Shown here piece after piece: positions 10,750 through 24,740 of a stretch of 64,000 nucleotides of DNA (positions within the stretch are counted from its first letter, which is position 1; the number at the start of each line of letters is the position of its first letter). The stretch comes from Lindgomyces ingoldianus. Taxonomy: Eukaryota; Ascomycota; Dothideomycetes; Pleosporales; Lindgomycetaceae. A program made the position numbers and the translations under genes. Under the pieces are notes generated by a model. That model saw nothing but the letters and a program-made list of their open reading frames with translations, was not told the DNA's origin and did no database searches. Location: assembly GCF_010093535.1 (NCBI RefSeq), contig NW_022985170.1:972016-1036015 (forward strand). The letters are read 5' to 3'.

Positions 10750-13700
10750 GCTGTAGTTGAGGAGATAGTGAGTTTGTCCTCAAAGGTCCAGCGAAGGCCT
10801 CAAGGACGGATATTAAAATACTCCGAGGAAGAGCAACTGGCTTTTACGGGTCGATCGTGTCCAAGACGGAATTCCTTAGGAGTAGTTCTTAGGAAAAGAG
10901 AACAGTAACGTATTAAAACAAGAGAGACCTGGCGAACATGGGACCAACTCCGGTGGCGCAAGGCTGGGGCGTAACGTAGATTGAGGCGGAGTCAAGGAGG
11001 ACAGAGCACGGAGAGGCTAGGGGGGGGGTGAAGAGAGCGAAGAGGAGTCAAGTGGGTGAAGGAGTGTGGGAAGGGGAGGGTAGTAGTAGGAGGAGGAGGC
11101 GTGAGGTCAATGAAGTAGGTGTGAATTCGAGGCGAGATAATGATGTATGTTGAACGGACACGGCTGGGCACCAGTGATAAAGTCAGATGCAGGTTGGGTG
11201 GGCCCTGTAGTTATTGGCCGGGTGCAAGCCCCATGCCCAGCAGCTGTCCGTAAGAATAGCCGTACCAGCGCAATGACAAAACGGACTCATAGGCCACCCG
11301 GGCCTCCAGGATGAGCCATCGGCCGGGACCCATGGCATGCTGTGGGCGCCCGCTAAACCGCCTGGCTCCACTTCACGCCCCAAACCGAACAGGGAGGCGA
11401 AGGTGAGGATGGCGATGGGCGATGGCGCTGCACTCACACTGTACGCGTGGGCCAAATACTGGTCCTTGCGGTCTCTTTGCCTGATGCCGTTAGCAGGTCC
11501 AACAAAGCGGCGCGCCGGCCTTGATTCATGGGCCGCTGCATCCATCTCGTTCTGATGCTTTCGCTCCGCCGCTGGCCGGGAGCCCTTGGATGAAGAGGCT
11601 GTGGGACGAGCGAATCGCGCAAGTCAGCAGCCTCCCAGGGGCACTTGGCGCTGGGTCGACTGGACGGTCGCATGCATCCTGCTTCCTGACATGACACAAC
11701 CCACCACTCCGCCAGCCCGCTGGGGGGCTCGAAGCTCGACGGTCGCAGTCTGAAGTCTCGAACTCCAAAAACACCACTCTTTGTGGCGTGCCATCATGCG
11801 CCTCCCGATGCGGCCTAGCGCAAGTTCATCTCCACTGCTGCCCACTGCCGCTCAGCTCGGCCGCCCCAGCAGAAGCAACCTGCACAAAGGACTGACGCAG
11901 GACTGATTCCGACTGAAAGTGAGGCCCCGAGAGGCAAAAATATCGCACGCACTGCAGCCCGCCCCGCCGCTGATTGGCTCCCATCAGCCTCCTCTGTCCC
12001 TCGTGAAGTCGCTCGCAAGGCACTGGCCCCAGTGAGCCCTAGGCAGCCGGCAGCTGCTGTCACCGGCCTCGCTGCGAAAACAGGCCGCACCTCGCCCCAA
12101 AGAGCAGCTGAGAGGCTGAGCTGGAGCCATTGACGGCTAGGACCGCTTAGCAACAGTCTCAAAGGCGCAGAAGCTTACGACTCCTCGGCGCGCACGGTCG
12201 CGTTCGATAGTCTTTCGGCCATGACGAAACCAGCCGCCCAAGATGCAGATCTTGTAACGCCTGCGGCACTGTTCTGACTGTCATGCCCCAGAAAGCCTTT
12301 TTGTTCCGCCTGCCTGATCCCGGTGTCGTGTCCTTCATACGAGCCTTGGCCGAGCATTGTGGCTGTCAGCAGTCACGTTTCGGTTTCGTGTTGGTGGAGT
12401 CACCCTTCCTCACGCCTGTTCACACGCTTCCTTTGTCCAGATCGCCATGCCGCCCTCTAATTTTGATTCCCATCCCGCTTCATCAACGCTTGCCGCTGGC
12501 TGGGCGAGTTGTCTCGAACGCTTGTGCAGCGCCTTGAGAGCGTTGGCGATGACACATGGCTGCCGGAGCCCGATTGGATCCTGCTGCCTCGTCAACAGAC
12601 GCCTCGTACCCATTCCTCGCCCTGTTCCAGCGTCCCCTTTACCCCCTCTGATTGGGCGTCAATATATTGGCAGCCATCCAGCAGAGCGGTGCTGACTAAC
12701 AGCGTCCTTCACCCCGAAGGGAAACCCTGCTCCGAGGTGCGGTGAGCTAATCTTGCCTTCATTAGCTGGATCCGCCAGTGGCACGCCACGCCCCAGCAGA
12801 ATTTTCGAGAGTTTCGCCAGCCTGGCAAATCGCGTCGGAGATTATATTTCGGGAGTCTGCCAATCACTATCTTTGACCTCAAGATTTGCGAACTTGCTCA
12901 TCCTGTTTCATTCCAGCTTTGCTCTGGTCACAAGACCACTTTTTGTGGGATGACAGGGTCAAAGAGATGGTTCATGATGAACTCCCGAGCCTCCTTCAAC
13001 GCCATCGAACAACGTGGCTTGTTACGCAATGTGGAAATGGGATGAATCAAAGAACCGCCGACTCCTAGCGGCCAACCACCGCTCAAAGCTAAGCTGTGAT
13101 GATAGTGAGATTGTCCATGGCCTCCAGATCGAGGCAAGAGTGGTTGCCACTCTTTCACTTTACCCGTACAATTCTTCATTTCTTCGCTTCGTATCCACTC
13201 CCGTTGAATTTATTAACGAACCGCTGGGCTTGCAGCTTCAGCAGGCAGCCTAGTCAGGATGAAGGTGGGAAACGAGCGCTTCGTCAAAGAACCTGCATGT
13301 CTTGGCGCCATCTTTCAGTCTTTTTCTGCTTCCCGGCGTCATCCGTGCAGCGACACGGAGTTGGCCAAGCTCCGCTTCCCGTTGCTAAACTCTGTCAGCC
13401 ATGCTTGCGAGCGGGAGTCTGTGAGCAGAAAGGACTGCTGATCGTCGCCCAAGTCTTCAGTGGACCCATTTCACAGGCACATCCCATCACGGTCTGGTAC
13501 CCTTGATACTACGGTCAGATTGCCCGAAGTCCTCATCTGGAATGCGAAATCGAAGACCTGCTCCCAAGAGCATGGCTACGGGTTGTTGCTGAGCCCGCTG
13601 CTGCAGTTGGCAATAAATTGTCAAACGTGACCGGAGATTCCTTCTTCGGTGCAGCCGAGATTGGTACTCCGTCGTTCGCTGAACCTTTTCTCGTGAACGG

Positions 13701-16700
13701 ACTTTGTAGGCTCAGCAGTAGTAATTCTCTCATCAAAGTTGCATCCAGTGTGCCAACCATAGCGCCAGACTTTACTTGGAACGACATGCTAGCATCAGAG
13801 GTAGATTAGTTTGCTTCTGATTAGTCTGATTGTGCAGCCTACATCCCAACGGTCACTCAAGAGACAGGCAATTCACTCGAGTCGAGCTTCGGCACGCCGG
13901 TCAGTCATGTCACTCACCGCCGCTTGCTCAGTCCTGAGGCCAAGCATGATCCAGGTATTCATTGGGTTAAGCTCAAAGCCCTTCCACGATCCTCCACAGA
14001 TCTTATCGATACGACTGACCACCTTCCCCCCACTATGCCCCCCGCCACCTCAACCTTCTGCACGTCGACAAACTCTAACGCAGGCCATCATGGCACCTTC
14101 AAAGGAGCCAAGGAAACTCCCCAATCACCTTGACAAAATGGCTCCGTAGTTCTTCCGGTGACCAAAGTAATCGGCAACGTGGCTGGCGCGAGGGTCCGAA
14201 GGAGATCTAACGACAGCGAGCGAAAGCATGACACCGTGCTTCTCAAGATCTTCACAAGGCATCGAACATTACCCACAAGGCTCTGGCGATGGCCTTCTAG
14301 ACGCGTGAATCCAGTCCGCCACTAGTAAGTGATAGGCGGGTGACAGCACACCAGCCTCCTCGGTTGTAACATGGTGCGTTGTTGAGAGGATCTCAATGTT
14401 GGCAATATTCACCACCTGTCACCCTCAAGGGCACTTCCTTACCTCATGCTTCCAAACACTCAAGTGTTAGGTAGCTGAACGGCAAGGCCACCGAATCTCA
14501 CAGGCTCCCAAAGACATGCTTGCCGCTCTCCTGCGCCAACATTCATGCTCCCATCAGTGTTCTCGCCCTGATTGGCTCAGCGCCAGATGCGACACCGATG
14601 CCCGTCACACCGCCCTCCTCGGCGGAACTCTCTCGTCTTGCGAGACTGTTTCTCTTCCCGATCCAGTGGGAGCAAAGCCGTTTCGAGGTGCAAGAGTTGC
14701 TATGGAAGGACCAAGTTCCGGAAACATTCTATTTCAGATCCTTCATGCACTAGACACATCGTGCGCTCTTTCAGTAGATTTGTGCAGTTCCATAATTAAA
14801 ACCTGCGGGAGATCAAACAAGTGGTATCTTGGATCCACCTATGAGGCCTTCCAACCAACATCCAGCCACCGCTTCCTACGGACTATCTTTCTAGTAGATG
14901 TGCTGAGCTTTGCAGCGCTCCGTTGCGTAGAGTGCTGACCGCTGCAGCGTTTGCTGATGGTGACACGGGGTTTGTGTGGGGAACTTGTCATTATGATTGA
15001 CGGATGATGCAAGAACCCTACGTTTCATCTCTTCCCTCTGAGGTCAGATCTTTAATCTGGAAAATCCAATCCTCCATTCTCCCAGCTCCTCAGCTACTGG
15101 TTGTTTGAGCTGGCAGATCTGCGCACTATACATTAACGTGATAATGTTAGTCCCTCAGCTATCATCTTAGCGGGTAACGAAACTATTAAGATCCTATGAA
15201 AAATATACTCAGACCAATGACCCGATAGTCCACATCACCATCTTTGGTGGAACATAACCTACATACGGGTCTGAACGCCGCGGTCTGCCTAACATTGATT
15301 CACGAAAGGGTAAAATCAAACAACCGACACTTCCAGATCACCACATCAACCCGGTTGACACGACTTCCACATATGCGGTCACCTTAACGTAGTTGGAATA
15401 TCTGCCTTCGACATACCACATCTCACAGTCAGATGGGAGCTTCACCAGGACCGTTGGGCAAACGCCTCTATCCCACGCCTGTACCACGGTTCCCTCGACC
15501 ACAGTATCATCCCTCGATTCCACTTCCACTCATTCCTTCTTCCAGCATTACTCTACACATAGTATCACGCCATTCTGCGATCCAACTCCAATGACGTGGA
15601 AACATCTCTCTTCATGAAACCATAGGCGCGCAAGTGGGCTGTACGTTCTGGCCTTAGCTTCGGCTTGCTATCGATAGCCAAAGGCTGTTAAGCTGATAAA
15701 ATCGGCCACGAACCAACGGACTTGAACTCCAGTCCGCAATAATCCGTCCCACCGTCGTCAGCCCCGCGCAGCATCAGATTGCTTTAATTCGTTTATGGCT
15801 AAGATATCTAGCCACTGTCCGGCCGTTGTGAACGATCGGCATTCGTGGAGATTAAGGTCCCTGTGTATTGGGACAAGGCTCTCAGCTGAGATGTAGAATG
15901 AAAGCAGCGATCTGAGGGCTGGATTGAGTGAGAAGCACAATATTGAACGATGCTATTATCGCGCAGTGACACGGCATCTGTTCGAGATATGAGTGATGCG
16001 AAAGGCATAATTCTCGCAGTCCGCTATGCGCGGAGCGGTCTGGAATGCTTAAACATTCTCGACCCTGCACAGTTCATGTTCACAGGCGTGGAACGTTTCC
16101 ATCATGTATGAGCGTTCTTTCCAAAGCTTGCGACTGCCTTCGGAGCCCGTCCGGCTGGTGACCGTCTTTGTTTCCCAGGATCTTAGAAACTTGCAATTCA
16201 AATTCCCATTTCTCCAGCCTTCCGGGGGCGCGAAATAGAGACTGTGAATCACCGGCAGCTTCACACTGACAGAGGTCAACTTCACCGACAAGTTCAATGC
16301 AAACCATATCCCACAGTCCACCAACATGCAAGGCCAAGTTACCCAACGGACTTAGGACTGTGCCGTATGTTTGTCAAAATTCTGTCCAGTGCTGAGCAGT
16401 GCAGGGTAAATCAGCGCGCGGCAAGGCTGAGGGTGATCGGTGAGCGAAAATCCGTGTCAGCATTACGGTTCAGGCATCACGCATCGCCATCATGCTTTTC
16501 GCATCTGCTTCTTCAAGCGCTTCGACGTCTACTCGGAGCGTCAAGCCTGAACCCCAACAATCGATTTCGGAACCGAACAACTGCTACCTTCCTTCTTGAC
16601 GGGTCACGGGCAGGCGGGAGTGTGCATACATAGACAAGCTGACGGCAACGAATCTCTGTCGTCGTGTCTCACAGCCCACGGGACACTAACCGCCGTCGTG

Positions 16701-17462
16701 GGCACGGTACTCTCTCCATCGAAACATGAAACTTTTGCGGCTATTGCAAGCTGGCGTGCGGCGCAGTTGCGGTAGGTGAGTAACTTCAGCTGACGACAAC
16801 AAGTCCAACAGACGAACGTGATCTCATGTCAACTTGCTCACGGTGAGTCGGCGAGGTGAGCACCTGTGTGCGCCTCCACCAACGTCTTTCTCAAATCACA
16901 TCTTAGATTTGCTGGCCTTAGATGTTCTCAAGACTCTTCCTAGACTTGGGATTCGTGCGTATTGATGCAAACGCCTAGCGAGTTGCACACTAACGCATGT
17001 CTTTGTTTCGGGTGGATGAGAGTGAGCGATGCTCACTTTGAATAGAATAGATATTTCCTTAACATTACTTTGCTGACCGTGCGGTTGCCATTACCAGTGA
17101 AGTGGTTGTGGTGCTGGTGGCATTGCTCAATTTTTTAGAGAGATAGAAGTAGCCAAGTCGAAACGTTCTGGAATTAGAAGATAGTCTAATGAGCTGAGAA
17201 AGGTTTGTCTAGATTATCCATTTACCACTGTACTAATCCTTGCGCTAGGCCATATGTTAACTTAGCCGATAGCATACAAAGAGTCACATTGGGAGATGTG
17301 CATTCGGCGGATTGTAAGTGATGCTATTTTCACAACGGATGTCGGACTAACCGATGCAATCTAACTTCTCTACCGCTCATGCGAAAGATATCGCCCATGC
17401 GTGATGGGGATTACGGGGTTGACGCGAATCTATCCGCGAAAATTCGCCCCTGCCTTCTGGAA
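10750..17462. other. Gene-poor interval; GC-rich first part
   Basis: The first 2 kb or so are GC-rich and probably include the promoter and leader of the kinase gene, which points left. ORFs here are short, overlap on both strands and show no family motifs. From about 14 kb the composition is ordinary and I see no exon series that assembles into a protein. Confidence 0.4.
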
Positions 17463-17665
17463 TCGAAGGCTCTATTTTCACACTCGACAGTTGACTGATC
17501 GAACGGCGCGACCCAACTTTCTGTTGCCGCTCAGATACTGCGAAGAGATATCACGGTGCATGAATTCGCAGGTGACACGGATGATCACGAAAGCCAACCG
17601 AGGCCCTGCAGAGTCGAAGGCTCTATTTTCAAATTTGACAGTCGACTGACCGATCCAACACCCTC
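17463..17665. repeat. Diverged direct repeat, about 151-bp period
   Basis: An 18-bp word (TCGAAGGCTCTATTTTCA) at 17463 recurs at 17614, and similarity continues for roughly 25-45 bp after each copy (GACAGTTGACTGATC versus GACAGTCGACTGACC). This suggests an old tandem duplication. No coding function is visible. Confidence 0.6.
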
Positions 17666-20600
17666 TTACCGCCGCCGAGCTCCATCACCACCCTCTGAGC
17701 GCCACCCTGTGCGTGAATTCGATTGTGGGTTCAATCAACTCAAGCCCCCAAGCCCGAAAATCCTCAAGAATTAGACGTCCTCCTTTCCAGCCCGGTAAAC
17801 ACAATGATTCGCCGCACATCCTCGTCAGTCAGTTTGGAGGAAGCACATCACTTCCAACACTAGCTACCTTTTAATAGAAAGATGACTTGCTGTTTAGCGC
17901 CTCGTGCTCGCGGGAATGGGTGTGTTTACTTGACACTGAGAAGAAACTTAGTTGGTATTGGATTTCTGGCTGCTTCATTTGGCACATCTATGCTTGTGGA
18001 GGCGAACAGTTTTTGAACGCGTTGCCTGTTCACTCGTGGAGGTGTTGCTGACCCAACCCAGAGGAATGCGGAACCAAATCCCGATGGTTCTAAGAATGGA
18101 ACCTGTTTGAAAGCACCCCAGGCGAATTCGCACCATTTGGGGGTGTTTTTGAGTTCCCACATCGCAACACCTTCACCTCGTTATTCGTTATCGATGTTCT
18201 TTGTGTGTGTGTGTGGTAGAGGTTTTCAACTTCCTCGCATTCACATCATGTACTTGAGGTGCGGCCTTACGATTACGCTTTCAACGCTCTTATTTCATCT
18301 CACGATGGGTTGACTATCAGTTTGATCGAATTGACATATGATGCATTATCTCACCCGTAGAGACACCGAGCCCATTAGCTTTGATTATGCCTATGACTCC
18401 TAGCCTGAAGCACGCCGGCGGAGTGCGTCCAGCTAACGCGTTTGATAGAGCCCGGACCGCTTTACAAATACAATCCTAGAAAAGGGTGTGGTGTTTGATA
18501 AAAAGAGGAATGCAGGAAGAAGGCGAATTCTAAGACGCCGCTGAGAAGGCTCCATCCTGCTCACCATCAGCATGACACACGACTTTGCCCGAACTCGATA
18601 TGACTCCCTGCACTTCACATCAGTGCGCCACATCCTTAAGGGATCTGAAGCCGACGCCGCAGGGTGGGGATCGACGCACAGATCTGGATTATTTTGAAAG
18701 ATTTTCAGGATGGAGCAGACGAAAACGTATCTTCCTATCAGTGGGCAGCTTACGACCGAGCCACGTCACTCATTTTTCCGCCTCTATGGAAGAAAGCGGA
18801 TTTAGATGGCAGGGCACGACAAAGGGGAGGTGGTTCTATTATTGCCGTGGGCTCTTGCCACGTCTTCCATCCCCATCCATCAGCCGCAGGACACGACACG
18901 GCAGCAACATACGACTGAAAAACCGAACGTAGAAGCAGACAATCAACCACGGTATTCCACTATCTATGGTTCAAGAAAATGGCAGTCCGCAAGTCCACAG
19001 AACGCTTTTTCGGGAACGACCTTCAAACTCATCGGCTTAGTATCCCATGCATTCCCAAAACTAAATTCGACCCTCCCCTACTATTCGCTCTCCCGCTCAC
19101 GGAGTCCTTGATCGTAGCTATCGTTTCAACACCAACAGTCGGCTGTCCAAAGTCATCCAGCGCGTGAAAATAAAGCGCAAAAGTATTCGAGCTCAGCTGC
19201 GGAACCCCATGCGAGATACCATAGAGTATACCAAGTAACTGAGGGAGGGGGTGTAGAAGATGTATAGCAGAGTGAGGGTGAGGATTTCGGTAGCTTATCT
19301 GAGCTGATATCCAAATCTAAGTTCGTACATCGTGTCTACAACTATGATAAAACCTGCTGGGATCAAGCATGAAACTTCCTGGAGAAAACAAGAGCTGAAA
19401 GCCAGCCACCGGCATTTCAGATATCACTTTAACGAGTAGCGCAGCGAGAACTTCTTCCCTGGGAGTGGAAGCTATGGATTCGTTGAACGACTCTCATGTC
19501 CGAAAGGGCGTTGTTTCCCGTATCGCTTGAGACCCCAAATCAACTTCCTTATTCAGCAAACACTTCAGCAAATTCCGTATCTATATAATTCTCTCCAAGA
19601 TACGTTCATCTAAACTTTCCCCTAATGGTAAGAGTTCGCCGTCTAACATATGAGGGGTGGGCTGTTAGCGAAGACCTTTCGTAGTTGACGTGCTACCATG
19701 GAGGATGGCATGGCGTCTAGGATGCATCCCGAGTTATTGGCGAGTTCGGTACTTCGTCCAAGACGTCTATGAGTGGGTAGAACTGACTGCTATCGATTAA
19801 CGAAGGTTTAAAGAAAATTCTAACAAGAGTAAGCTTCTGAGCTTTACCCTGGGAATACTTCGAGATTGTAGGCCGGATAAGGTCTTAATACAAAACCTTT
19901 ATCTACGACATCCCCCGGGTAGATGTATCTCAGAATCTACCAGCGTCTCCGTTTATAATCGAGGGTGCGTCAGATCTATCGAGCGGAAAAGAGGAAAATC
20001 GAGTGCGACGGACGAGCAACAAGGATTAGAACGCTTATACGGTAATGCTGAAAGTGTCCCGTTTCGTTGCTAGGAATTAGGCGCTTAGTTTACGGGATAC
20101 TTTGTATTAGAATATCTATGTAGAAATTATTACTAGCCCCGTTGGACCAGGATTTTCAATGTTAACTCTGAATACGTTGAGCCTCTGAGGAGCGTTTACG
20201 GAGAACATGATGCCCTACTCTAGAGTGCTAGGAATTGGGCTGTGGACTATAGGTTACAAAGAGCAAAGGTTGATGATTGGAGAGCTATGTTAGTCACGGC
20301 AATTTCATTCGGTGACTAGGAGTTGGATGTTTCATCTGAAGACAATCTAGAACAAAATTCAGATCGTTGTCGCTGCTACTAATACTCTACTAAGACCTCA
20401 AGATGCGTATCTTTAGAAGCTACTTAGAGGTAAAAAGAACGCTCCGGTGACTGTCGGGCAGTCTCACTACAGCAGAGAGTCTGACGAGCGCACCTAGGAT
20501 AACTATTGACGGTAGTAGAACAAGGAAAGCCCCCTCCATCTTTTGAACCCACCTGGAGCGATAGTAGTCTAGGGGTCTTGGGGTTAGAGCGAAGGTATAT

Positions 20601-22033
20601 GCGGTTTATTAACCGGAGTAAAGAGCGCGCCGTGCCTCTATCCCATAAGTGTCATGTCAAAACAATACTTCTACTAGACTCACGGAACCTAGTCATCACA
20701 CAACTGAACATGAGTGTATCTAAGCAACAGCACAGTGGTTGATATCTGTATGAAGATCCTACCTAGCTAGATATGCTACAGATTCCAAAGCGGTGGTACA
20801 GCCGAAATCCTAGACGACGAAGAACTGTGCAAGGTTTGACCCGATGAGGGATGCAGCTCCGGCCAATGGTGGGAAATGGAAGAGATAATGTAAGGCTGTT
20901 ATTTGGTGATTCCTTTGAATCGCGATTTTCTGTCGTACGACTTGGTTTCGATATTTCGTTAGATGGGCGGATATGTTTAGTTTGTACGACCGAGCAAATG
21001 TCTATAGGGGAAGCTGATAAAACCGCTTTTTATCCATTGCTAATTATGCCGTCCACTAGAAGAAACACCTGCTTAAACTCCCCTCTGAACATCTGCTAGT
21101 AACGCCAGCTGAAAAAATAGTTTACTTCCTTAGTCCCTATATCCGGAATTTTAGAGCAAAAGACTCGAGCGGATAACGAATTGGGCCCCGCAACCTTAAG
21201 TAGGAACAAAATACTAGAAAATTCTCGAGATGGCCTTTAAATTCGCAAAAGAGTTGATGAGGAAAGTCTGGGAATGAGAGGGTAGAGATCTGGAGATGCT
21301 GCTCAATTCACAAGATTAAGCATATGTCAAATGATTTTGCGTGGTTTCACGATGAGAGTGGGCGTTTGTGTGACATATGGGGTGATGATACCTTATTATA
21401 ACATTCGTATTAACTAAAGAGGTATAATAGTATAATCACCAACGAGGAGTTTCTGCGCGCCTCCAAGATAGAAGGTGCCTTTGACCGAACTGTATAAGGC
21501 CACTCAGTCTCCAGATAGGCCAACCACACAGTCCTTTGTTGAATGAATATGGGCTTAGCTTTGCCCTTTGCTCGTATAGATCCTATCCTTCAGCTAGCTA
21601 TATAAGGAAAGGATCTCCAGGTCGGCGGAATGTAGATAGAATCCTGTTACTGTGGAGGGGAAGTGAAAAGCAACTCAACCTCTTTGGTGCCCGAGTCATA
21701 TAATGATTGACGGTTTAGCATACTGTTGAACAGTACACAGTCGGAAAGGAGAAGTTGCAGATTAAGTTGTGATTGTAACCGCATTACACTTGGTATTGGT
21801 GCGACTCGTTCAAGATTGAGGCGAATTGGATCCAAAAAACATGAGATTTATCTTCCCTTTCTCTATATAACACTTGAAGGTCTATGGGATATCTATCTAC
21901 AGTTCGGTGAAACCACATTGCCTAGAAGATCGTTATCCTCGATCGTTACCCTCCAACTCCAGAGGCCGTGTCCTCGTTACATTCTAGCCTTTTGCTTTAG
22001 ATGTAGACATATATATGGTTCAACATCGTCAGA
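17666..22033. other. Gene-free interval, stop-rich from about 19.2 kb
   Basis: No credible exon series. From about 19.2 to 22.0 kb stop codons are dense in all frames and TAG/CTA words are frequent, although the sequence is not as AT-rich as the 39-47 kb block. It may be a mildly mutated, decayed element or gene. I found no terminal repeats or target-site duplications for it. Confidence 0.35.
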
Positions 22034-24150
22034 CTAGATATTGAGTTTGCTTAGCTCAGTCTGCAAGGCATTCACGTCGTCTTTCAAAGATGCATCCATT
22101 GCATTGACCTATATGTTGTTAGAAAGCTACAAGATATCGAATTGCATGTTAGTCGCATCACTTACCCCATTAGTAGCAAGTCCGTGCAAAAGGACAAGCG
22201 CATTCTGATGATCACGACCCAGCATGTCGCCATTTTGCTGATCATCCTTCTTTTCTGCAGCAGTAAACTCCCTCACAGCATTAAGCAAGCCCTCATCTTC
22301 TTTCATCTCATCAACCACACAAACAGCGCCTTCGTGTGACTGCGCCATCAACCCCAGACCCAGAAGCCCTTCTGATTGGGCTTCTGCGAAGAAGCGTTGA
22401 CGAACAAGTCGAGCGACTGGTCGCGCCACTAACGGTGTCTTAAACATATGGCGTGCAACCGGTTCAACGTCTTCTTCTGCGTTCGACTGGCCAAGGTACC
22501 GGAGTATAGCGATGATGGTCCGACCAATCTCAATCATCGCGTTCTTCATCGATGTACTTGGCAACGGCGCGGCGGGAACTAAAGCTTGTGTGACGATATG
22601 GTACAGAATTGTTGGATGGACGGGGAGTTCGACGCCAGGTAGTTGCGTAGGCGTAATGTCATCCGGAATAGCTTCGTACACGACTTTTTCGATGTTCCGG
22701 AAATTGTTTGAGACGAGCTTACAGACAATCGCGGCTGCCTCTCCCCGTACGGAAGGATCTTTGTTGAGAAGAAGTTGGCAGCACGTTTCAATGAGTCCTG
22801 CTTCTCCTATTGCATCCCGGTTTTCCTCTGGAAAGGCTAAGTGTCTCATGAAGCCGGCAGCGGCATATAGTAACGCGGGTTCTCTCCGTGCCGAAAGAAG
22901 ACCGATTAGAGTGAGGTGTAGGCCCATGTCCTCGACCATGTCGATTGATATTTGATCCGATGTCGCGAGGTTTCCAAGCATGATACAGGCGCAGACAGTG
23001 GATGGCGATGTTGCCAAGGAGAATAATTTAGACCTGACTTTCTTCACCACTGGACTTCTGAGGCTGAAATGGTTGACGAAGGCGTCTGATGCAGAGATAG
23101 CAGAGAGTGAGTTGACCAATTGCACCAATAGCGTAGTGTTGGTGTCTTCTGTGGGTGTTTTGGAAGGATCTTGCGATGCACCAAGAGCTCGAAAGACCGC
23201 TTGGATCTCTTCTGGTGATAGCCTCGACTCGTAGTCTAGCATCAAATCGAAGAGTTTCTCAAGAACCTCAGGTTTCGCGACTTTCTGCTGGAACTCGGGA
23301 TCCTGAAGGTAGTGAACGCAAATTGCAACCCAGTCATGGTAGTGGTCTTCCTCGTACTGAAGGGAGACTTGGAGAAGACTGTCAAAAGTTTTGACCGAGG
23401 TCGCATCTTCTACTTGGACTGGGGTGAGCTTTTCGGTAGTCCAGGTAAGCAGATCAGTAGCATAGTCGACGGCTTCTTCTAGTATTCTGTTGGCCGCAAG
23501 AAGCTCTGCAATTACACAGTCAAGCCTCAGCTTAGCAGCCTCAATTTGGGCGGGTTCTGACATCTTAATCAGATTGAGCTTCCAAGTTGGCTAAGAGTAT
23601 CGTTACCAAAGTCGTTGCATAAGTTGAGTAACACGGCTAAAGCAGTAACCGTTAGATCTTCCTCTTTGAGACAAGCAATGAGGGTTCCTAGGTTTTCGCA
23701 GACAGCTTCACGATTTTCATCTGAAAGCATATTAACAACTGTTCCCTCATCTAGGGGTGGGGCTTCATTCACCGTTGTCTGCCACACAATTGCCAATGAC
23801 TCTCAGATACTGTTTAGCCAATCCCGTCGAATTTGAAGCTGGATCAAGCTTTTGCACGACATGGGCAAGAACTCCGTTCTCCTGAAAGGGCGATTGCCAA
23901 TCCCCTTGAAAGCGTTAGCACGATCTGACCGACGAACCATCGTGGATCATGAGGACTTACGTTCTTTCCCCACGGCGGTCCCCAGAAGTTGCACAGCTCT
24001 CTCGCAGGTCCCTTCATCACCCTGTTCGAGGAACCCCGTCAGCCGGTCAGGAACCCCCTTAAGCGACTCGTATTGATTTCTAGGGTGTTTATCTAAACAG
24101 GACTCAAGCGAGTCCAAGAAGTCTTTTGAGTTACCGCTAAATTGAGACAT
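22034..24150 (-). CDS. SmgGDS/RAP1GDS1-like armadillo-repeat protein (five exons)
   Basis: Model: complement of 22034..22108, 22166..23556, 23607..23720, 23773..23904 and 23961..24150, giving 633 aa. All four introns (50-57 bp) have GT/AG ends and their phases match exactly. The protein is leucine-rich and alpha-helical throughout, with repeated ARM-like units such as VLAHVVQKLD, LTVTALAVLLNLCNDF and REPALLYAAAGFMRHLAF. This matches the fungal family related to vertebrate RAP1GDS1, which binds small GTPases with C-terminal polybasic regions and acts as a chaperone or weak exchange factor. That assignment rests on family resemblance. The start MSQFSGNSKDFLDSLE was chosen as the first ATG of exon 1. 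The gene is divergent from dpm3 across 590 bp. Confidence 0.85.
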
Positions 24151-24740
24151 CTTGAACGATGGGGTACCAGACCAAGTTACAAGCAATGGAAGTAAGGGAG
24201 CTTTGGAGTCTTAGAATGAACCCAAGTCCATCTTGTAACTTCTCCTGTACGAAAGAGGTGGGCGAGCTGACGGCGGCCTGCTCGGGCCTCGTGTCCAAGG
24301 TGGGCGCCTACCACTATAGATCGGGTAATATTCGTGCAGTGAGTGGACCTTGTGTAACCAATAAAAGGAAAGATGGAATCCGAGAAGCTTCGGCGTTGAA
24401 AGCGAACCAGTTTCCCTCACGCAATAATTTCGTTCTCCGGGAATTCTAGCAATGCGGGCATGTGAAGACGGTTGTTGGGATGAATGAGTGGGTTGCTTTT
24501 GAGTTGCGGTTGCCGATCTGTCGTCGGGCCGCACAAAGCTTAGCTGCCGCCTAACTTACCCTTGGAAGGAGCTCCTGCCTCAGATCACGTGGGTATAATA
24601 TTAGGTAAGCTGAAATCTGGCTAACTCTCTCCAGGTCCAGCAGCGCGACAAGAAGACGAAACGTAGAAGTACGCACCTGTCCACCCCCCTTTCTGTTCTA
24701 CTACATACTGCCGCGCCGAGACACTTCTTTCACCACCAAG
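24151..24740. promoter_or_regulatory. Divergent promoter region between the GDS-like gene and dpm3
   Basis: The 590 bp separate two head-to-head start codons. A CACGTG E-box lies at 24586-24591, followed by GGTATAATA, about 150 bp upstream of the dpm3 start. The E-box is directly visible; its use by a bHLH factor is inference. Confidence 0.5.

Noticed and set aside
15708..15760. TTCAAGTC-type T-arm-like sequence on the minus strand
   Set aside because: T-arm stem does not pair and no acceptor stem is present.
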